NCBI GenBank assembly: GCA_903881475.1
Contig: CAIRTK010000071.1
Coordinates: forward strand, 1-64,000
DNA: 64,000 nucleotides
Reading direction: 5' to 3'
Origin: an uncultured Opitutia bacterium
GTDB lineage: Bacteria > Verrucomicrobiota > Verrucomicrobiia > Opitutales > Opitutaceae
The translations under genes and the position numbers were made by a program. Shown here in pieces: positions 8,946-17,594 of this stretch (the stretch's first letter is position 1; every line of letters starts with the position of its first letter). The notes under the pieces are model-generated. The model made no database searches, was not told the origin of the DNA, and worked only from the letters and a program-made list of their open reading frames with translations.

Positions 8946-9506
8946 ATGACCTTCGAAGCCTCGCTCGCCGAATCCCTGCAGACCCTTCAGTCGCTGTCCA
9001 CGATCCGCCCGGCCGTCGACCGCGCCGGGCAGATGATCCTCGCGACGCTCCGGCACGGGGGAAAGCTCCTGATCGCCGGCAACGGCGGCAGCGCAGCGGA
9101 GGCCGGGCATTTCTCCACCGAACTCGTCGGCCGCTACCAGAAGAACCGCCGTGCCCTGCCCGCGGTCGCGCTGTCCGCGGACGGCTCGCTTCTCACCTGC
9201 ATCAGCAACGACTACGGCTACGACCAAGTGTTCTCCCGCCAGCTGGCCGGACTCGCGCGCCCCGGCGACCTCCTCGTCGTGCTGACCTCCAGTGGCAACT
9301 CCGCTAACATCCTCGCCGCGCTCGCCGAGGCAAAAAAACTCGGCCTGGAGAGCATCGCCTTCCTCGGCCGCGGCGGCGGCAAGGCCAAGGGTCTGGCCAC
9401 CTGCGAGCTGATCATCCCCGGGCAAAGCGGCGCGTCCGCGCAGGAGGCGCACCTTTTCCTCATCCATCATTTCTGCGAGCTGGTCGACGAGGCCTTCGCC
9501 TCGTAG
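8946..9506 (+). CDS. gmhA: Sedoheptulose 7-phosphate isomerase (SIS domain)
   Basis: GmhA converts D-sedoheptulose 7-phosphate to D-glycero-D-manno-heptose 7-phosphate, the first step to the LPS core heptoses. The 186-residue protein is a single SIS domain. The sugar-phosphate loop is AGNGGSAAEAGHFSTEL (about residues 44-60), followed by LTSSGNSANI and a C-terminal QEAHLFLIHHFCELVD carrying the conserved Glu and His. Its presence implies heptose-containing lipopolysaccharide and so an outer membrane. No other heptose gene is adjacent. Confidence 0.92.
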   Translation: MTFEASLAESLQTLQSLSTIRPAVDRAGQMILATLRHGGKLLIAGNGGSAAEAGHFSTELVGRYQKNRRALPAVALSADGSLLTCISNDYGYDQVFSRQLAGLARPGDLLVVLTSSGNSANILAALAEAKKLGLESIAFLGRGGGKAKGLATCELIIPGQSGASAQEAHLFLIHHFCELVDEAFAS

Positions 9507-9540
9507 GAGTTGGGAACTGGGAGATCGGAGATTGAATGCC

Positions 9541-9575
9541 ACTGGAAGGAACCGGCCTCGGTCCCTGCCAGTTTT
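9541..9575 (+). terminator. Likely Rho-independent terminator of gmhA
   Basis: ACTGG with AGGAACCG and, after a short GCCT loop, CGGTCCCTGCCAGT form an imperfect stem of about 12 pairs, followed directly by a short T run. It lies 35 bases after the gmhA stop. Confidence 0.55.
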
Positions 9576-9688
9576 CCATCTCCCAACTCCAATCTCCTGA
9601 CTTCTGACGCCGATCGCTGAATCCCGACGCACTCGCGGATGAGAATCGCCTTGCGGAACCTTTCATCCCGGACCTTCCTGACCTTCCC

Positions 9689-10207
9689 ATGAGCACTCCC
9701 GCCGCCACTGAACACGCCATTATCAAGACCACCTACGGTGACATGACGATCGCCTTCTGGCCCGACGTCGCGCCGAAGACCGTCGAGAATTTCAAGAAGC
9801 TCGCCAACGAGAAGTTCTACGACGGCACGGCGTTCCACCGCATCATCAAGGGCTTCATGATCCAGGGCGGCTGCCCCAACACGAAGAAGGGCGAAACCGG
9901 CATGCCCGGCACCGGCGGCCCGGGCCACAAGGTCAAGGCGGAGTTCAACGCGAAGTCGCACGTGCGCGGTGTCATTTCCATGGCGCGCTCGGCCCATCCC
10001 GATTCCGCCGGCAGCCAGTTTTTTATCTGCCACGGCGACGCCAAGTTCCTCGACCGCCAGTACACCGCCTTCGGCGAACTCGTGAAGGGCGACGACGTCC
10101 TCGAGCGGATCGCGACCATGCCGACGAGTTCCGGCGGCGGCGGGGAAAAGAGCACCCCGATCGAGCGCGTCGAGGTCGAGAGCATCCGCATCGTCCCGGC
10201 GAAGTAA
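9689..10207 (+). CDS. Cyclophilin-type peptidyl-prolyl cis-trans isomerase
   Basis: A 172-residue single-domain cyclophilin that speeds proline isomerisation during protein folding. The core is clear: TVENFKKLAN, the catalytic-Arg segment FHRIIKGFMIQGG, GVISMARSAHPDSAGSQFF, and FGELVKGDDVLE. There is no signal peptide, so it should be cytoplasmic. A glycine-rich loop (SSGGGGEKS) precedes the last strand, as in small bacterial PpiB-like enzymes. Confidence 0.95.
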   Translation: MSTPAATEHAIIKTTYGDMTIAFWPDVAPKTVENFKKLANEKFYDGTAFHRIIKGFMIQGGCPNTKKGETGMPGTGGPGHKVKAEFNAKSHVRGVISMARSAHPDSAGSQFFICHGDAKFLDRQYTAFGELVKGDDVLERIATMPTSSGGGGEKSTPIERVEVESIRIVPAK

Positions 10208-10297
10208 GGGCGAGTATCGTCCCCGTCGGTAGCAGCCGACTTCAGGAGGCTGTCCGGTTGCCGCCCCTTCTTTGGGCCACAGCCTGTTCAACCCGGC

Positions 10298-11905
10298 TCA
10301 AGGCGTGCCGGCATTGGGCCCAACCGCGGCTCGTTTGTCCAAGGAGTCCCGCAGGATGGCGATCTCCTCGAGAATATCCGGCTTGGGCTGGGTAGCCCCA
10401 AGTTCATCGAGGAGCCGACGGGCCCCCGCTTCGTCCTTCAGCCTCATCCGCACCAGCGCCAGGGCCACCACGGTGCGAGACTTGTCGGCCAGCGATGGGA
10501 GGTGCGCCTGCACCAGATCGATATTGGCGCGCATCGGTTGGTCTGCGGTCGCCTCCACCCAAGCCAGCACTTCATAAGCCTGCGTCTGCTGCGGCTCACA
10601 TTCGATCAAGCGGCCCAGCAGGCGCCGGAGGTGCTGCGCGCCTTCCTCCGGCAGACGGAAATACAGCACGTCGATTCCACTGAAATTCGCGCGGTCTTCC
10701 ATCTCCACCAAGGCATGCAGGATCGCCGGATTCCGCGTACCCGCCCTGAACGCCTGCTCCCACCGCTCCTGCGCCGTGGCCTCGTCGCCTTCGCCCAACG
10801 CGTCCGTGCCGAGGATCTCCAGCGCGCGAATGTCATCGGGATTTGTATCCAGCCGGCCCAGGAGCGCCAGCTTGGCGGCGGGCGAGCGGTTGACCCGTAA
10901 ATCGAGCTCTTGAAGCTGGCCGCGGATCTCATCGCGTGGGACCGGCCGCATGACGTAGCTTTCGGCCGGGGCGATCGTCGGCAATGGATAGCGGCCCGGG
11001 CTGAACCTTCCGTGATTCAGATACTTGTTCAGTCGTTTGATCATCGCCGGATAATCCATCCCCATTGTCTCCTGAAAAAGCGCCCGGCGCTTCACCGGAT
11101 CGCCCTTTTCTGTCTCCTGCTCAATGTAGGTCAGGAAACGGTCGACCTGGTCACGCGGCAGGCCGGAATTTCCATAGAGAAGGTAATGCACCAGAACCCA
11201 AGATTCCCCATAGAACATCCCGACCCGCTGGTTCTCGTGGTAATTGGGGGAAGTGTGATCGATGGCAAAAAGCTCCTCCAGCGGCATCGGCGGATGGGCC
11301 CGGTACTCGAAGGCCCGGCCCGGGATCGGTTTGCCCACGATCAAACCTTCGGGCGACTCCTCAATGGTGGAGAATACGTCGGCGATTCCCTCCCGGAACC
11401 ATAGCGCGGGGTTTCGGCCGGAGACCTCGGTAAGATGATGCACGTATTCGTGGAAAACGACCTGCTGTGACTCCTTTTCGTCCTTGCGAAAGGGCATCAC
11501 AATCACGGCTCGGTCAGGTCGGCTCAGATAAAATCCGGCGAGATCCTCGAGTTTCCGGAAATCCGCCGACACATAGGGACGGAATTCATCCACGCCCGCG
11601 AAATAATAGACCGTCACCTGCACTGAGCGCTTTTCCTTCTCGTGCATGATGTCGAAGAAGGCCGAGCGCAACAGTTCAAGGTTGCGCAACAACCGCCGCG
11701 AAGCTCCGGCGGAGTTATGGCTGAAGAGCTCAAAATGCGGCGACTCATAGCGCTGCCACTGGTCATCCGCCGCGGGAATAACCTCCGGCGCCGAACCCCG
11801 CAGCGGCAATCCGCTGCCGAGGAGCAAAGCCAACGCCAAGGCCAGAACGCCATATCGCCGGAGACAACGGATGGAATCGACGGCGGAGTCGGTAGGGCGA
11901 GGCAT
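10298..11905 (-). CDS. Secreted HExxH putative metallopeptidase with TPR-like C-terminus
   Basis: The chosen ATG gives MPRPTDS followed by a hydrophobic segment (VLALALALLLGSGLPL), a signal peptide or N-terminal anchor. The N-terminal half has the zinc-protease motif HEYVHH (His152, Glu153, His156) with the downstream partner WFREGIADVFS, the gluzincin-like arrangement of DUF1570-type proteins. The C-terminal half (about 350-520) is helical and alanine-rich, resembling TPR repeats (LGTDALGEGDEATAQERW). Its substrate is unknown. It is convergent with the cyclophilin gene. An upstream in-frame start at 11944 is possible but less likely. Confidence 0.75.
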   Translation of the reverse strand: MPRPTDSAVDSIRCLRRYGVLALALALLLGSGLPLRGSAPEVIPAADDQWQRYESPHFELFSHNSAGASRRLLRNLELLRSAFFDIMHEKEKRSVQVTVYYFAGVDEFRPYVSADFRKLEDLAGFYLSRPDRAVIVMPFRKDEKESQQVVFHEYVHHLTEVSGRNPALWFREGIADVFSTIEESPEGLIVGKPIPGRAFEYRAHPPMPLEELFAIDHTSPNYHENQRVGMFYGESWVLVHYLLYGNSGLPRDQVDRFLTYIEQETEKGDPVKRRALFQETMGMDYPAMIKRLNKYLNHGRFSPGRYPLPTIAPAESYVMRPVPRDEIRGQLQELDLRVNRSPAAKLALLGRLDTNPDDIRALEILGTDALGEGDEATAQERWEQAFRAGTRNPAILHALVEMEDRANFSGIDVLYFRLPEEGAQHLRRLLGRLIECEPQQTQAYEVLAWVEATADQPMRANIDLVQAHLPSLADKSRTVVALALVRMRLKDEAGARRLLDELGATQPKPDILEEIAILRDSLDKRAAVGPNAGTP

Positions 11906-12063
11906 GCTTGGTTCGGACGGCGGCCAGGCTTGGGTCAGCCGCACTTTTTTCGCCCGGTGACGTGAGGGCCGGTGGCGCTTCTGGAAATCACCGGGATAAA
12001 ACGATGTTTGCTAAGCATGCACCCCACGCTTTGGTCATCCCCTCTTCCCGAGGCAATCCCACA

Positions 12064-12591
12064 ATGCCCAAGCTCCTCCACCTCCAGGTCGCCTGCGCCG
12101 AGAACCGCGTCATCGGCCGCGAGGGACGCCTGCCGTGGAGCATCCCGGAGGACCTGAAATTCTTTCACGACCAGACCGCTGGCCAGACCGTCGTGCTCGG
12201 GCGCGTCTGCTTTGAAACCTGGCCTCGCGTCCGGCTGGACGGCCGCCAGCCCGTCGTCATCACCTCCCGTCTTCCTGATCCAACGGCGCCTGGAGTCTCG
12301 GCCGAAGGCAAGTGGAGCCCGCCCCTGCTGACCGCCCCTTCCCTCGCGACGGCTCTTGCCATCGCCGACACGCTGCCCGGCGAAATCCACATCTGCGGCG
12401 GGGAACGCATCTACGGGGAAACCCTCGCGCTCGACCGCCCGATGCGGCTGCACCTGACACTCGTCCACGCCGACGTGCCCGGCGACACCTTCTTTCCCGA
12501 ATGGCGCCACCTCGCCTGGCGCGAGACCGCCCGCCGCGAAAGCGCCGACACCCACTTTCGCTACACCTTCTTCACGCTCGAGCGGCCCTGA
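12064..12591 (+). CDS. folA: Dihydrofolate reductase
   Basis: The enzyme reduces dihydrofolate with NADPH for thymidylate and purine synthesis. The 175-residue product starts MPKLLHLQVACAENRVIG. It carries GREGRLPWSIPEDLKFF with the conserved acidic residue after Pro, TVVLGRVCFETWP for cofactor binding, VVITSR, ICGGERIYGE and a typical last strand (FRYTFFTLER). The frame is open upstream with another ATG at 12004, but family similarity begins at 12064. It is divergent from the metallopeptidase gene. Confidence 0.94.
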   Translation: MPKLLHLQVACAENRVIGREGRLPWSIPEDLKFFHDQTAGQTVVLGRVCFETWPRVRLDGRQPVVITSRLPDPTAPGVSAEGKWSPPLLTAPSLATALAIADTLPGEIHICGGERIYGETLALDRPMRLHLTLVHADVPGDTFFPEWRHLAWRETARRESADTHFRYTFFTLERP

Positions 12592-12594
12592 TCT

Positions 12595-12826
12595 TTTCAC
12601 CACGAAGGGCGCGAAGAACACGAAGGCCAGGCATCGATCCTCCAATCATTTTCACAGGAGGAAACCGAGGTAAGGGAGAAAACCTCATCCTTCGTTCTCT
12701 CCGTTACCTCCTGTAAAATGGCCGGGGATCGAAACTCCGAATCCGTGTTATCGGTGCAATCCGTGGTGAATAAATCCGGACTCTTCCTCTTCCTTCGTGC
12801 TTGTCGCGCCCTTTGCGGTTAAAAAT
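12595..12826. repeat. Nested palindromic element in the folA/gamma-CA gap
   Basis: The outer arms are TTTTCACCACGAAGGGCGCG (from 12595) and, inverted, CGCGCCCTTTGCGGTTAAAA (ending near 12824), members of the CACGAA-word family. Inside them, 12647-12720 is a second palindrome of the ACAGGAGGTAACGGAG family, with its sister at 53493-53581. A further one-sided word TCCGTGGTGAATAAATCCGG lies at about 12760. The element fills the whole gap between two convergent genes. Confidence 0.75.
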
Positions 12827-13362
12827 CAGGCCGGTCCCTTCTGCAGCACCGCGTGCGCCTTCGCCGTCGCAACATATTTTTCCGCCCACGGACGGAGGCC
12901 GGCGATCTCCTCGGGCTTCAGCGGCCGGATCACCTTGGCGGGCGAACCGTAGACCATCGAGCCGGGAGGACATTCAAAGCGCTGGGACACGAGCGAGTTC
13001 GCACCCACGATGCTCTGCGCGCCGATCTTCGCCCCGTCGAGCACCGTCGCCCCCATGCCGATCAGGCACTCGTCGCCAATCGTGCAGGCATGGATGATGG
13101 CCGCATGGCCGATCGTGCACCATTTGCCGATGTAGGCCCCGTAGTCGTCGGCGAGGTGCACGATGGCGTTGTCCTGGATGTTCGTCCCCTCGCCCACGCG
13201 GATCTCATGGATGTCCCCGCGCAGCACCGCGCCGTAGAAGACGCTGGTCTGCGGGCCGAGCACGACGTCGCCGTTGACCGTGGCATTCGCCGCGATGAAG
13301 AGCGCCCCGGCCGTATCCGGCGTCTTCGACAGATGGCGGGCGAGGCGTTCGTGGATCGTCAT
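12826..13362 (-). CDS. Gamma-class carbonic anhydrase family protein
   Basis: This 178-residue left-handed beta-helix protein is built of hexapeptide repeats (VNGDVVLGPQTSVFYGAVLRGD onwards). Residues matching the Cam/CaiE metal site are present: His69 in NAIVHLADD, and His86 and His91 in TIGHAAIIHACTIG. The conserved Arg48 and Asp50 of VLRGD and Gln63 are also there. Many such proteins act as carbonic anhydrases and others have no known activity, so the exact role is uncertain. It should form a cytoplasmic trimer. Confidence 0.88.
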   Translation of the reverse strand: MTIHERLARHLSKTPDTAGALFIAANATVNGDVVLGPQTSVFYGAVLRGDIHEIRVGEGTNIQDNAIVHLADDYGAYIGKWCTIGHAAIIHACTIGDECLIGMGATVLDGAKIGAQSIVGANSLVSQRFECPPGSMVYGSPAKVIRPLKPEEIAGLRPWAEKYVATAKAHAVLQKGPA

Positions 13363-13427
13363 GCCGGAATGGCCGCAAAATCCCGCCCCGGGCGCAAAGA
13401 CTTTCGGGCCGGCATTTCAAACCGGAT

Positions 13428-13541
13428 TGGCCGCGAAGAGGCACAAGGGCGCAGGGGCTCCGGCTCAAATCGCCCTTGCGCCTATAGGCGCAAGGGCGAC
13501 TCCTTCACAGCCCCCATGCCCTTGTGCCTTTTTGTGGCCAA
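13428..13541. repeat. Nested palindrome with a perfect 28-bp core
   Basis: The outer arms TTGGCCGCGAAGAGGCACAA and TTGTGCCTTTTTGTGGCCAA are imperfectly complementary. At the centre, CGCCCTTGCGCC (13471-13482), TATA and GGCGCAAGGGCG (13487-13498) form a perfect 28-bp palindrome. It separates the gamma-carbonic anhydrase gene from the ABC permease gene on the same strand. Confidence 0.85.
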
Positions 13542-13576
13542 CCCGTCCGGTGTTCGGGCCGGTTCGGTTTCGCCGT

Positions 13577-14551
13577 TCACTTCTCTTTCGCGTAGGGCAC
13601 GCCGATCGCGGCAGGCGGCACCGCCGTGCCGACAAAGCCCGCGAGCAGCAGCACCGTGAGCACATATGGCAGCGCAAGGATGAACTGCACCGGGATCACC
13701 CCGACCAGCGGCAGGTCCACGCCCTGCAGCCGGGTCGCGAGCGCGTCGGTGAAGGCGAACAGCAGGCAGGCTCCCAGCGTGGGATAAGGTTTCCACTTGC
13801 CGAAGATCAGCGCCGCCAGCGCCAGATAGCCCTTGCCCGCGGTCATGTCGCGCACGAAGCCCGCGCTCGCCGCCGTCGACAAGTACGTGCCGGCCACGCC
13901 GCAGAGCACGCCGGAGATCAACACCGCCTGGTAGCGCAGCCGCGTCACGGAGATGCCCGCCGTGTCCACCGCCGACGGATTTTCGCCCACCGCCCGCAGC
14001 CGCAGGCCGAAGCGCGTGCGATAGAGCAGCCACGCGCTGAGCGGCACGAGCACCGCGGCGAGATAGACGATCAGGTTGTGCCCGCTCAGCAGCTGGGAAT
14101 AGAGCCGCCCGGGAAACGGGACCTTGTCTGCCGCCGCGGCCCACGGCCAGGTCAACGCCAGAAACCGCTGGCCCGGTCCCTCGAGCTGCGGCGTCTGGCC
14201 ACCGAGGTCGAACCAGGCCAGCGCCAGCGCCGGGCCCAGCCCCGCGACCATGATGTTGAGCGCCATGCCCGCCACGACCTGGTTGCCCCGGTGCGTCACG
14301 CAGGCAAACGCGAGCAGCAGCGCGAGCGCCATGCCCGTCGCGACACCCGCGCCCAGGCCGAGCCACGCCGAGCCGCTCACGGCCGCGACCGACGCCGACG
14401 TAAACGCCGCGCCGAGCATCATGCCCTCCAGCCCGAGCGCGATCACGCCCGAGCGCTCCGAGAACATCCCGGCCAGCGCCGCCAGCAGCAGCGGCGTCGC
14501 CACGCGGATCGTGGCGGCCAGCAGCAGGACGATGAGGGTGTAGGTTTCCAC
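13577..14551 (-). CDS. Nucleoside-type ABC transporter permease (NupQ/YufQ-like)
   Basis: This 324-residue polytopic membrane protein is of the BPD_transp_2 type, like the second permease of BMP-linked nucleoside importers. Visible features are FSERSGVIALGLEGMMLGAA near the N-terminus, VVAGMALNIMVAGLGPALAL, and the coupling-helix segment RAVGENPSAVDTAGI. It is the last gene of the set binding protein, ATPase, permease 1, permease 2 (right to left). Guanosine and other nucleosides are the usual ligands; the actual ligand here is inferred only from the family. Confidence 0.9.
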   Translation of the reverse strand: METYTLIVLLLAATIRVATPLLLAALAGMFSERSGVIALGLEGMMLGAAFTSASVAAVSGSAWLGLGAGVATGMALALLLAFACVTHRGNQVVAGMALNIMVAGLGPALALAWFDLGGQTPQLEGPGQRFLALTWPWAAAADKVPFPGRLYSQLLSGHNLIVYLAAVLVPLSAWLLYRTRFGLRLRAVGENPSAVDTAGISVTRLRYQAVLISGVLCGVAGTYLSTAASAGFVRDMTAGKGYLALAALIFGKWKPYPTLGACLLFAFTDALATRLQGVDLPLVGVIPVQFILALPYVLTVLLLAGFVGTAVPPAAIGVPYAKEK

Positions 14552-14661
14552 GGTTCAGGAAGCTCGAAGGAGGAAGTTCGAAATCCGAAGGAAATTCTTT
14601 GATCCCCGAAATTTCCAACCTGCACGATCCGGTTTCGGCCGGGCATGGGGAAATTGCCGTC

Positions 14662-15798
14662 TCATGCGTCAGGCCCTCCATCATTTCGGATTTCGGATTT
14701 CGGGCTTCGAGTTTTGCCGGCGAACAGCCGGCTCAGTGGGCCGCGGAACACATTCTCCATCGCGCCGCATAACAGGATCACGAGGCCCTGGATCACCACG
14801 ACCATGTCGCGGTTGACATGAGGCATGTCGAACGAGAGTTGCGAGCCGCCCTGCACCAGGGCGCCGAACAGCACCGCCGCGAGGAAGATGCCCACGGGCT
14901 GGTTGCGCCCCATGAGCGCGACTGCGATCCCGACGAAACCCGCGCCGCCGGGAAAATCCAGCAGGATGCGGTGCTGCGAGCCCATGAGCTCGTTGAGTCC
15001 GAGCGAGCCGGCCAGCGCACCCGACAGCAGCATGGCCCCCAGCGTCACGCGCGGCGGCCGGATGCCAGCATAGACCGCCGCGGCGGGATTCCGGCCGGCC
15101 ACGCGCAGCGCGTAGCCCCAGCGCGTCCGCCAGAGCAGCACCCACACGAGCGCCGCGGCCGCGAGGGCGAGCAGGAAGGCGAGGTTGAGCGGCGTGGACG
15201 TGAACGGAATCCCGATCTTCCCGAGCAGCGTGTGCAGGCCGGGCATGAAGGCGTTCGGGGCAAACTCGCGTGTCTCGGGCGACTGCTGGCCCGGCCGGAT
15301 GAGCACGTTGACCAGCAGCCAGGTCATCAGCGCCGACGCGATGAAGTTGAACATGATCGTCGTGATCACGATGTGGCTGCCGCGGCGCGCCTGCAGCCAG
15401 GCCGGGATGAACGCCCACGCGGCGCCAAAGAGGGCGCCGGCCAGAATCGCCAGCGGCAGCACGGCCCAGAACGGCCATGCCCCGAGCCACAGGCACACGA
15501 GGCCGGTCCCGAGGCCGCCGATATAGGCCTGGCCTTCGGCCCCGATGTTGAAGAGCCCGGCATGGTAGGCGACGGCGACGGCGAGGCCGGTAAAGATGAA
15601 ATTCGTCGCGTAGTAGAACGTGTAGCCGATCGACTCCTGCGAGCCGAACGCGCCGTCGGCCATCAGTTTCAGCGCCGCCCACGGGCTCTCGCCGATGAGC
15701 CGGATGATCGCGCCCGACAGCAGGAGCGCCGCGATCAGGTTGATCGCGGGCAGCAACCCGAGCTCGGCCCAGCGGGGCAATTTGGCCGGAGGGCTCAT
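14662..15798 (-). CDS. Nucleoside-type ABC transporter permease (NupP/YufP-like)
   Basis: The 378-residue permease has the family core: YTFYYATNFIFTGLAVAVAY, GLFNIGAEGQAYIGGLGTG, and the coupling segment RVAGRNPAAAVYAGI. It pairs with the permease encoded just downstream. The last residues (KTRSPKSEIRNDGG) are encoded by the AAATCCGAAATCCGAA-type repeat seen in nearby gaps. The C-terminal tail is therefore probably read-through into intergenic repeat DNA rather than conserved protein. Confidence 0.9.
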   Translation of the reverse strand: MSPPAKLPRWAELGLLPAINLIAALLLSGAIIRLIGESPWAALKLMADGAFGSQESIGYTFYYATNFIFTGLAVAVAYHAGLFNIGAEGQAYIGGLGTGLVCLWLGAWPFWAVLPLAILAGALFGAAWAFIPAWLQARRGSHIVITTIMFNFIASALMTWLLVNVLIRPGQQSPETREFAPNAFMPGLHTLLGKIGIPFTSTPLNLAFLLALAAAALVWVLLWRTRWGYALRVAGRNPAAAVYAGIRPPRVTLGAMLLSGALAGSLGLNELMGSQHRILLDFPGGAGFVGIAVALMGRNQPVGIFLAAVLFGALVQGGSQLSFDMPHVNRDMVVVIQGLVILLCGAMENVFRGPLSRLFAGKTRSPKSEIRNDGGPDA

Positions 15799-15818
15799 CG
15801 TACATCTCCGTTTTCCCT

Positions 15819-15897
15819 GTCATTGCGAGAAGCGGAGCGATGGAGCAATCCAGCCCCTCGACGAGACTCGGGGCCGTGAGCTTGTCGAACGGCTGGA
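15819..15897. repeat. Dispersed inverted repeat (TGTCATTGCGAG / GAGCTTGTCGAAC words)
   Basis: TGTCATTGCGAGAAGCGGAG followed by GGAGCAATCCAGCC matches a widespread intergenic repeat, and a related copy lies at 51818-51901. It is followed by TCCAGCCCCTCGAC and GCTTGTCGAACGGCTGGA, which pair as a hairpin. The element lies in the 142-base gap between the ATPase and permease genes of the importer. Confidence 0.65.
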
Positions 15898-15940
15898 CCG
15901 CCACGGCGCACGCTGCGCGCCTCGCGCTGACAAACCGCGC

Positions 15941-17488
15941 TCACGCCCGCCCCTCCCCTTTCACGCCGGCCATCATCAGGCCGATTTTTTCCTCGGTCGC
16001 CTCGGCGCGGGCCAGCTCGCCGACGATCTCGCCCGCATTCATCACGAGAATCCGGTCGGCGAGGCCGAGGATCTCATCGAGCTCAACCGACACGAGTAGC
16101 AGCGCCTTCCCGGCATCCCGCAACGCAACCAGCTTTTGGTGAATGAACTCGATCGCCCCGATGTCCACGCCGCGGGTCGGCTGGCCGACCAGCAGCACGC
16201 GCGGGTCGGAATCGATCTCGCGCGCGAGCACGAGCTTCTGCTGGTTGCCGCCGGAGAACGCCGCGATGCGCAGGTGCGGATTCGGCGGGCGCACATCGTA
16301 GGCAGCCATTTTCCGCTCGCAGCCCCCGAGGATGGCCGCGCGGTTCAGCAGCCCGCCGCGCTGGTAGGCGGGCAGGTCATGGTACCCGAGGATGGCGTTG
16401 TCCTGCGCGGAAAAGCCCGTGACGACGCCCATCCGCAGCCGGTCCTCCGGCACATGCGCCAGGCCGAGATGACGGCGGGCGCGCGGATCGAGGCCTTCGC
16501 GCACGAGGTCGCGGCCGCCCAGCACGATTTCACCCCGGCTCGGCGCGCGGATGCCGGCCAGCGCCTCCAGCAACTCGGACTGGCCGTTGCCCGCCACGCC
16601 GGCCAGGCCGACGATCTCGCCGGCGCGCAGCGTGAAACTCACGCCCTTCACGCGCGGCACGCCGAGCCGGTCGGTCACTTCAAGGTCCCGCACCGTGAGC
16701 AGGGTCGCGCCCGGCTGCGCCGGGCCTTTCTCCACCTGCAGGAGCACGGCGCGGCCCACCATCTTCTCGGCCAGGTCGCGCGACGACGTGGCGCGGGTCG
16801 CCACCTCCGCGACAACCGCGCCCTGCCGCATGACCGTCACCCGGTCGGTCACGGCCATGATCTCGCGCAGCTTGTGGGTGACGAGGATGACCGTCTTGCC
16901 CTGCGCCCGCAGCCGCCCGAGCATCTTGAACAACTGGTCCGCCTCCTGCGGCGTCAGCACAGCGGTCGGTTCATCCAGGATGAGCAGGTCGGCGCCGCGG
17001 TGCAGCGCCTTGAGAATTTCCACGCGCTGCTGAAGGCCGACCGGGAGTTCGGAGACCACGGTGTCGAGCGGCACATCGAGGCCGTAATCCCGTGCCAGCT
17101 GTTCCAGACCGGCCCGCGCGCTTGCCAGGCCGCCAGCCAACCGCGGGCCGCCCTCGACGCCGAGCACGATGTTTTCCAGCACCGTGAAATTCTCCACGAG
17201 CATGAAGTGCTGGTGGACCATGCCGATCCCGGCTGCGATGGCGTCCTGCGGCGAATGGATCTCGACCGGCTTCCCGTGCACCCGGATCTCGCCGGCGTCG
17301 GCGCGATGAAAGCCATAGATGATGTTCATCAGCGTGGACTTGCCCGCGCCGTTCTCGCCGATGACCCCGTGGACGGTGCCCGCCGCGACAGCGAAGGAGA
17401 GGTCCCGGTTCGCGTGCACTGCGCCAAAGCGCTTGTCGATGCCGCGCAGCTCGAGCGCGGGCGGCAGGCTGTTTATTTCTTCAACCAC
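15941..17488 (-). CDS. Double-domain ABC ATPase of the nucleoside importer (NupO/YufO-like)
   Basis: Two fused nucleotide-binding domains of about 250 residues each, as in NupO and sugar importers. Domain 1 has Walker A GENGAGKSTLMN, MVHQHFMLVENFTVLENI (Q-loop region), LPVGLQQRVEILKALHR and LLILDEPTAVLTPQE. Domain 2 has GVAGNGQSELLEALAG in place of a standard Walker A and FSGGNQQKLVLAREI as signature, the usual degeneracy of this family. The start is uncertain: GTG at 17488 is chosen because residues encoded further upstream (to 17554) lie inside a palindromic repeat. The first domain similarity begins at LELRGIDKRFG. Confidence 0.92.
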   Translation of the reverse strand: MVEEINSLPPALELRGIDKRFGAVHANRDLSFAVAAGTVHGVIGENGAGKSTLMNIIYGFHRADAGEIRVHGKPVEIHSPQDAIAAGIGMVHQHFMLVENFTVLENIVLGVEGGPRLAGGLASARAGLEQLARDYGLDVPLDTVVSELPVGLQQRVEILKALHRGADLLILDEPTAVLTPQEADQLFKMLGRLRAQGKTVILVTHKLREIMAVTDRVTVMRQGAVVAEVATRATSSRDLAEKMVGRAVLLQVEKGPAQPGATLLTVRDLEVTDRLGVPRVKGVSFTLRAGEIVGLAGVAGNGQSELLEALAGIRAPSRGEIVLGGRDLVREGLDPRARRHLGLAHVPEDRLRMGVVTGFSAQDNAILGYHDLPAYQRGGLLNRAAILGGCERKMAAYDVRPPNPHLRIAAFSGGNQQKLVLAREIDSDPRVLLVGQPTRGVDIGAIEFIHQKLVALRDAGKALLLVSVELDEILGLADRILVMNAGEIVGELARAEATEEKIGLMMAGVKGEGRA

Positions 17489-17591
17489 GAATGGACACAA
17501 ATTGACACGAATGGGAAAGCACTGGAAGCGCCCTGAGACGAATCGAAAAGCCACGCTTCCTATTCGTGCTCATTCGTGTCCATTCGTGGTT
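17481..17591. repeat. Palindromic element, CACGAA-word family (ABC ATPase/BMP gap)
   Basis: The left arm AACCACGAATGGACACAAAT followed by TGACACGAATGGGAA pairs with the right arm TTCCTATTCGTGCTCATTCG followed by TGTCCATTCGTGGTT, about 35 bases each with some seven mismatches. The word CACGAATGG repeats every 9-10 bases inside each arm. The element fills the gap between the BMP and ATPase genes and covers the likely ATPase start codon. Confidence 0.85.
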
Positions 17592-17594
17592 CCA

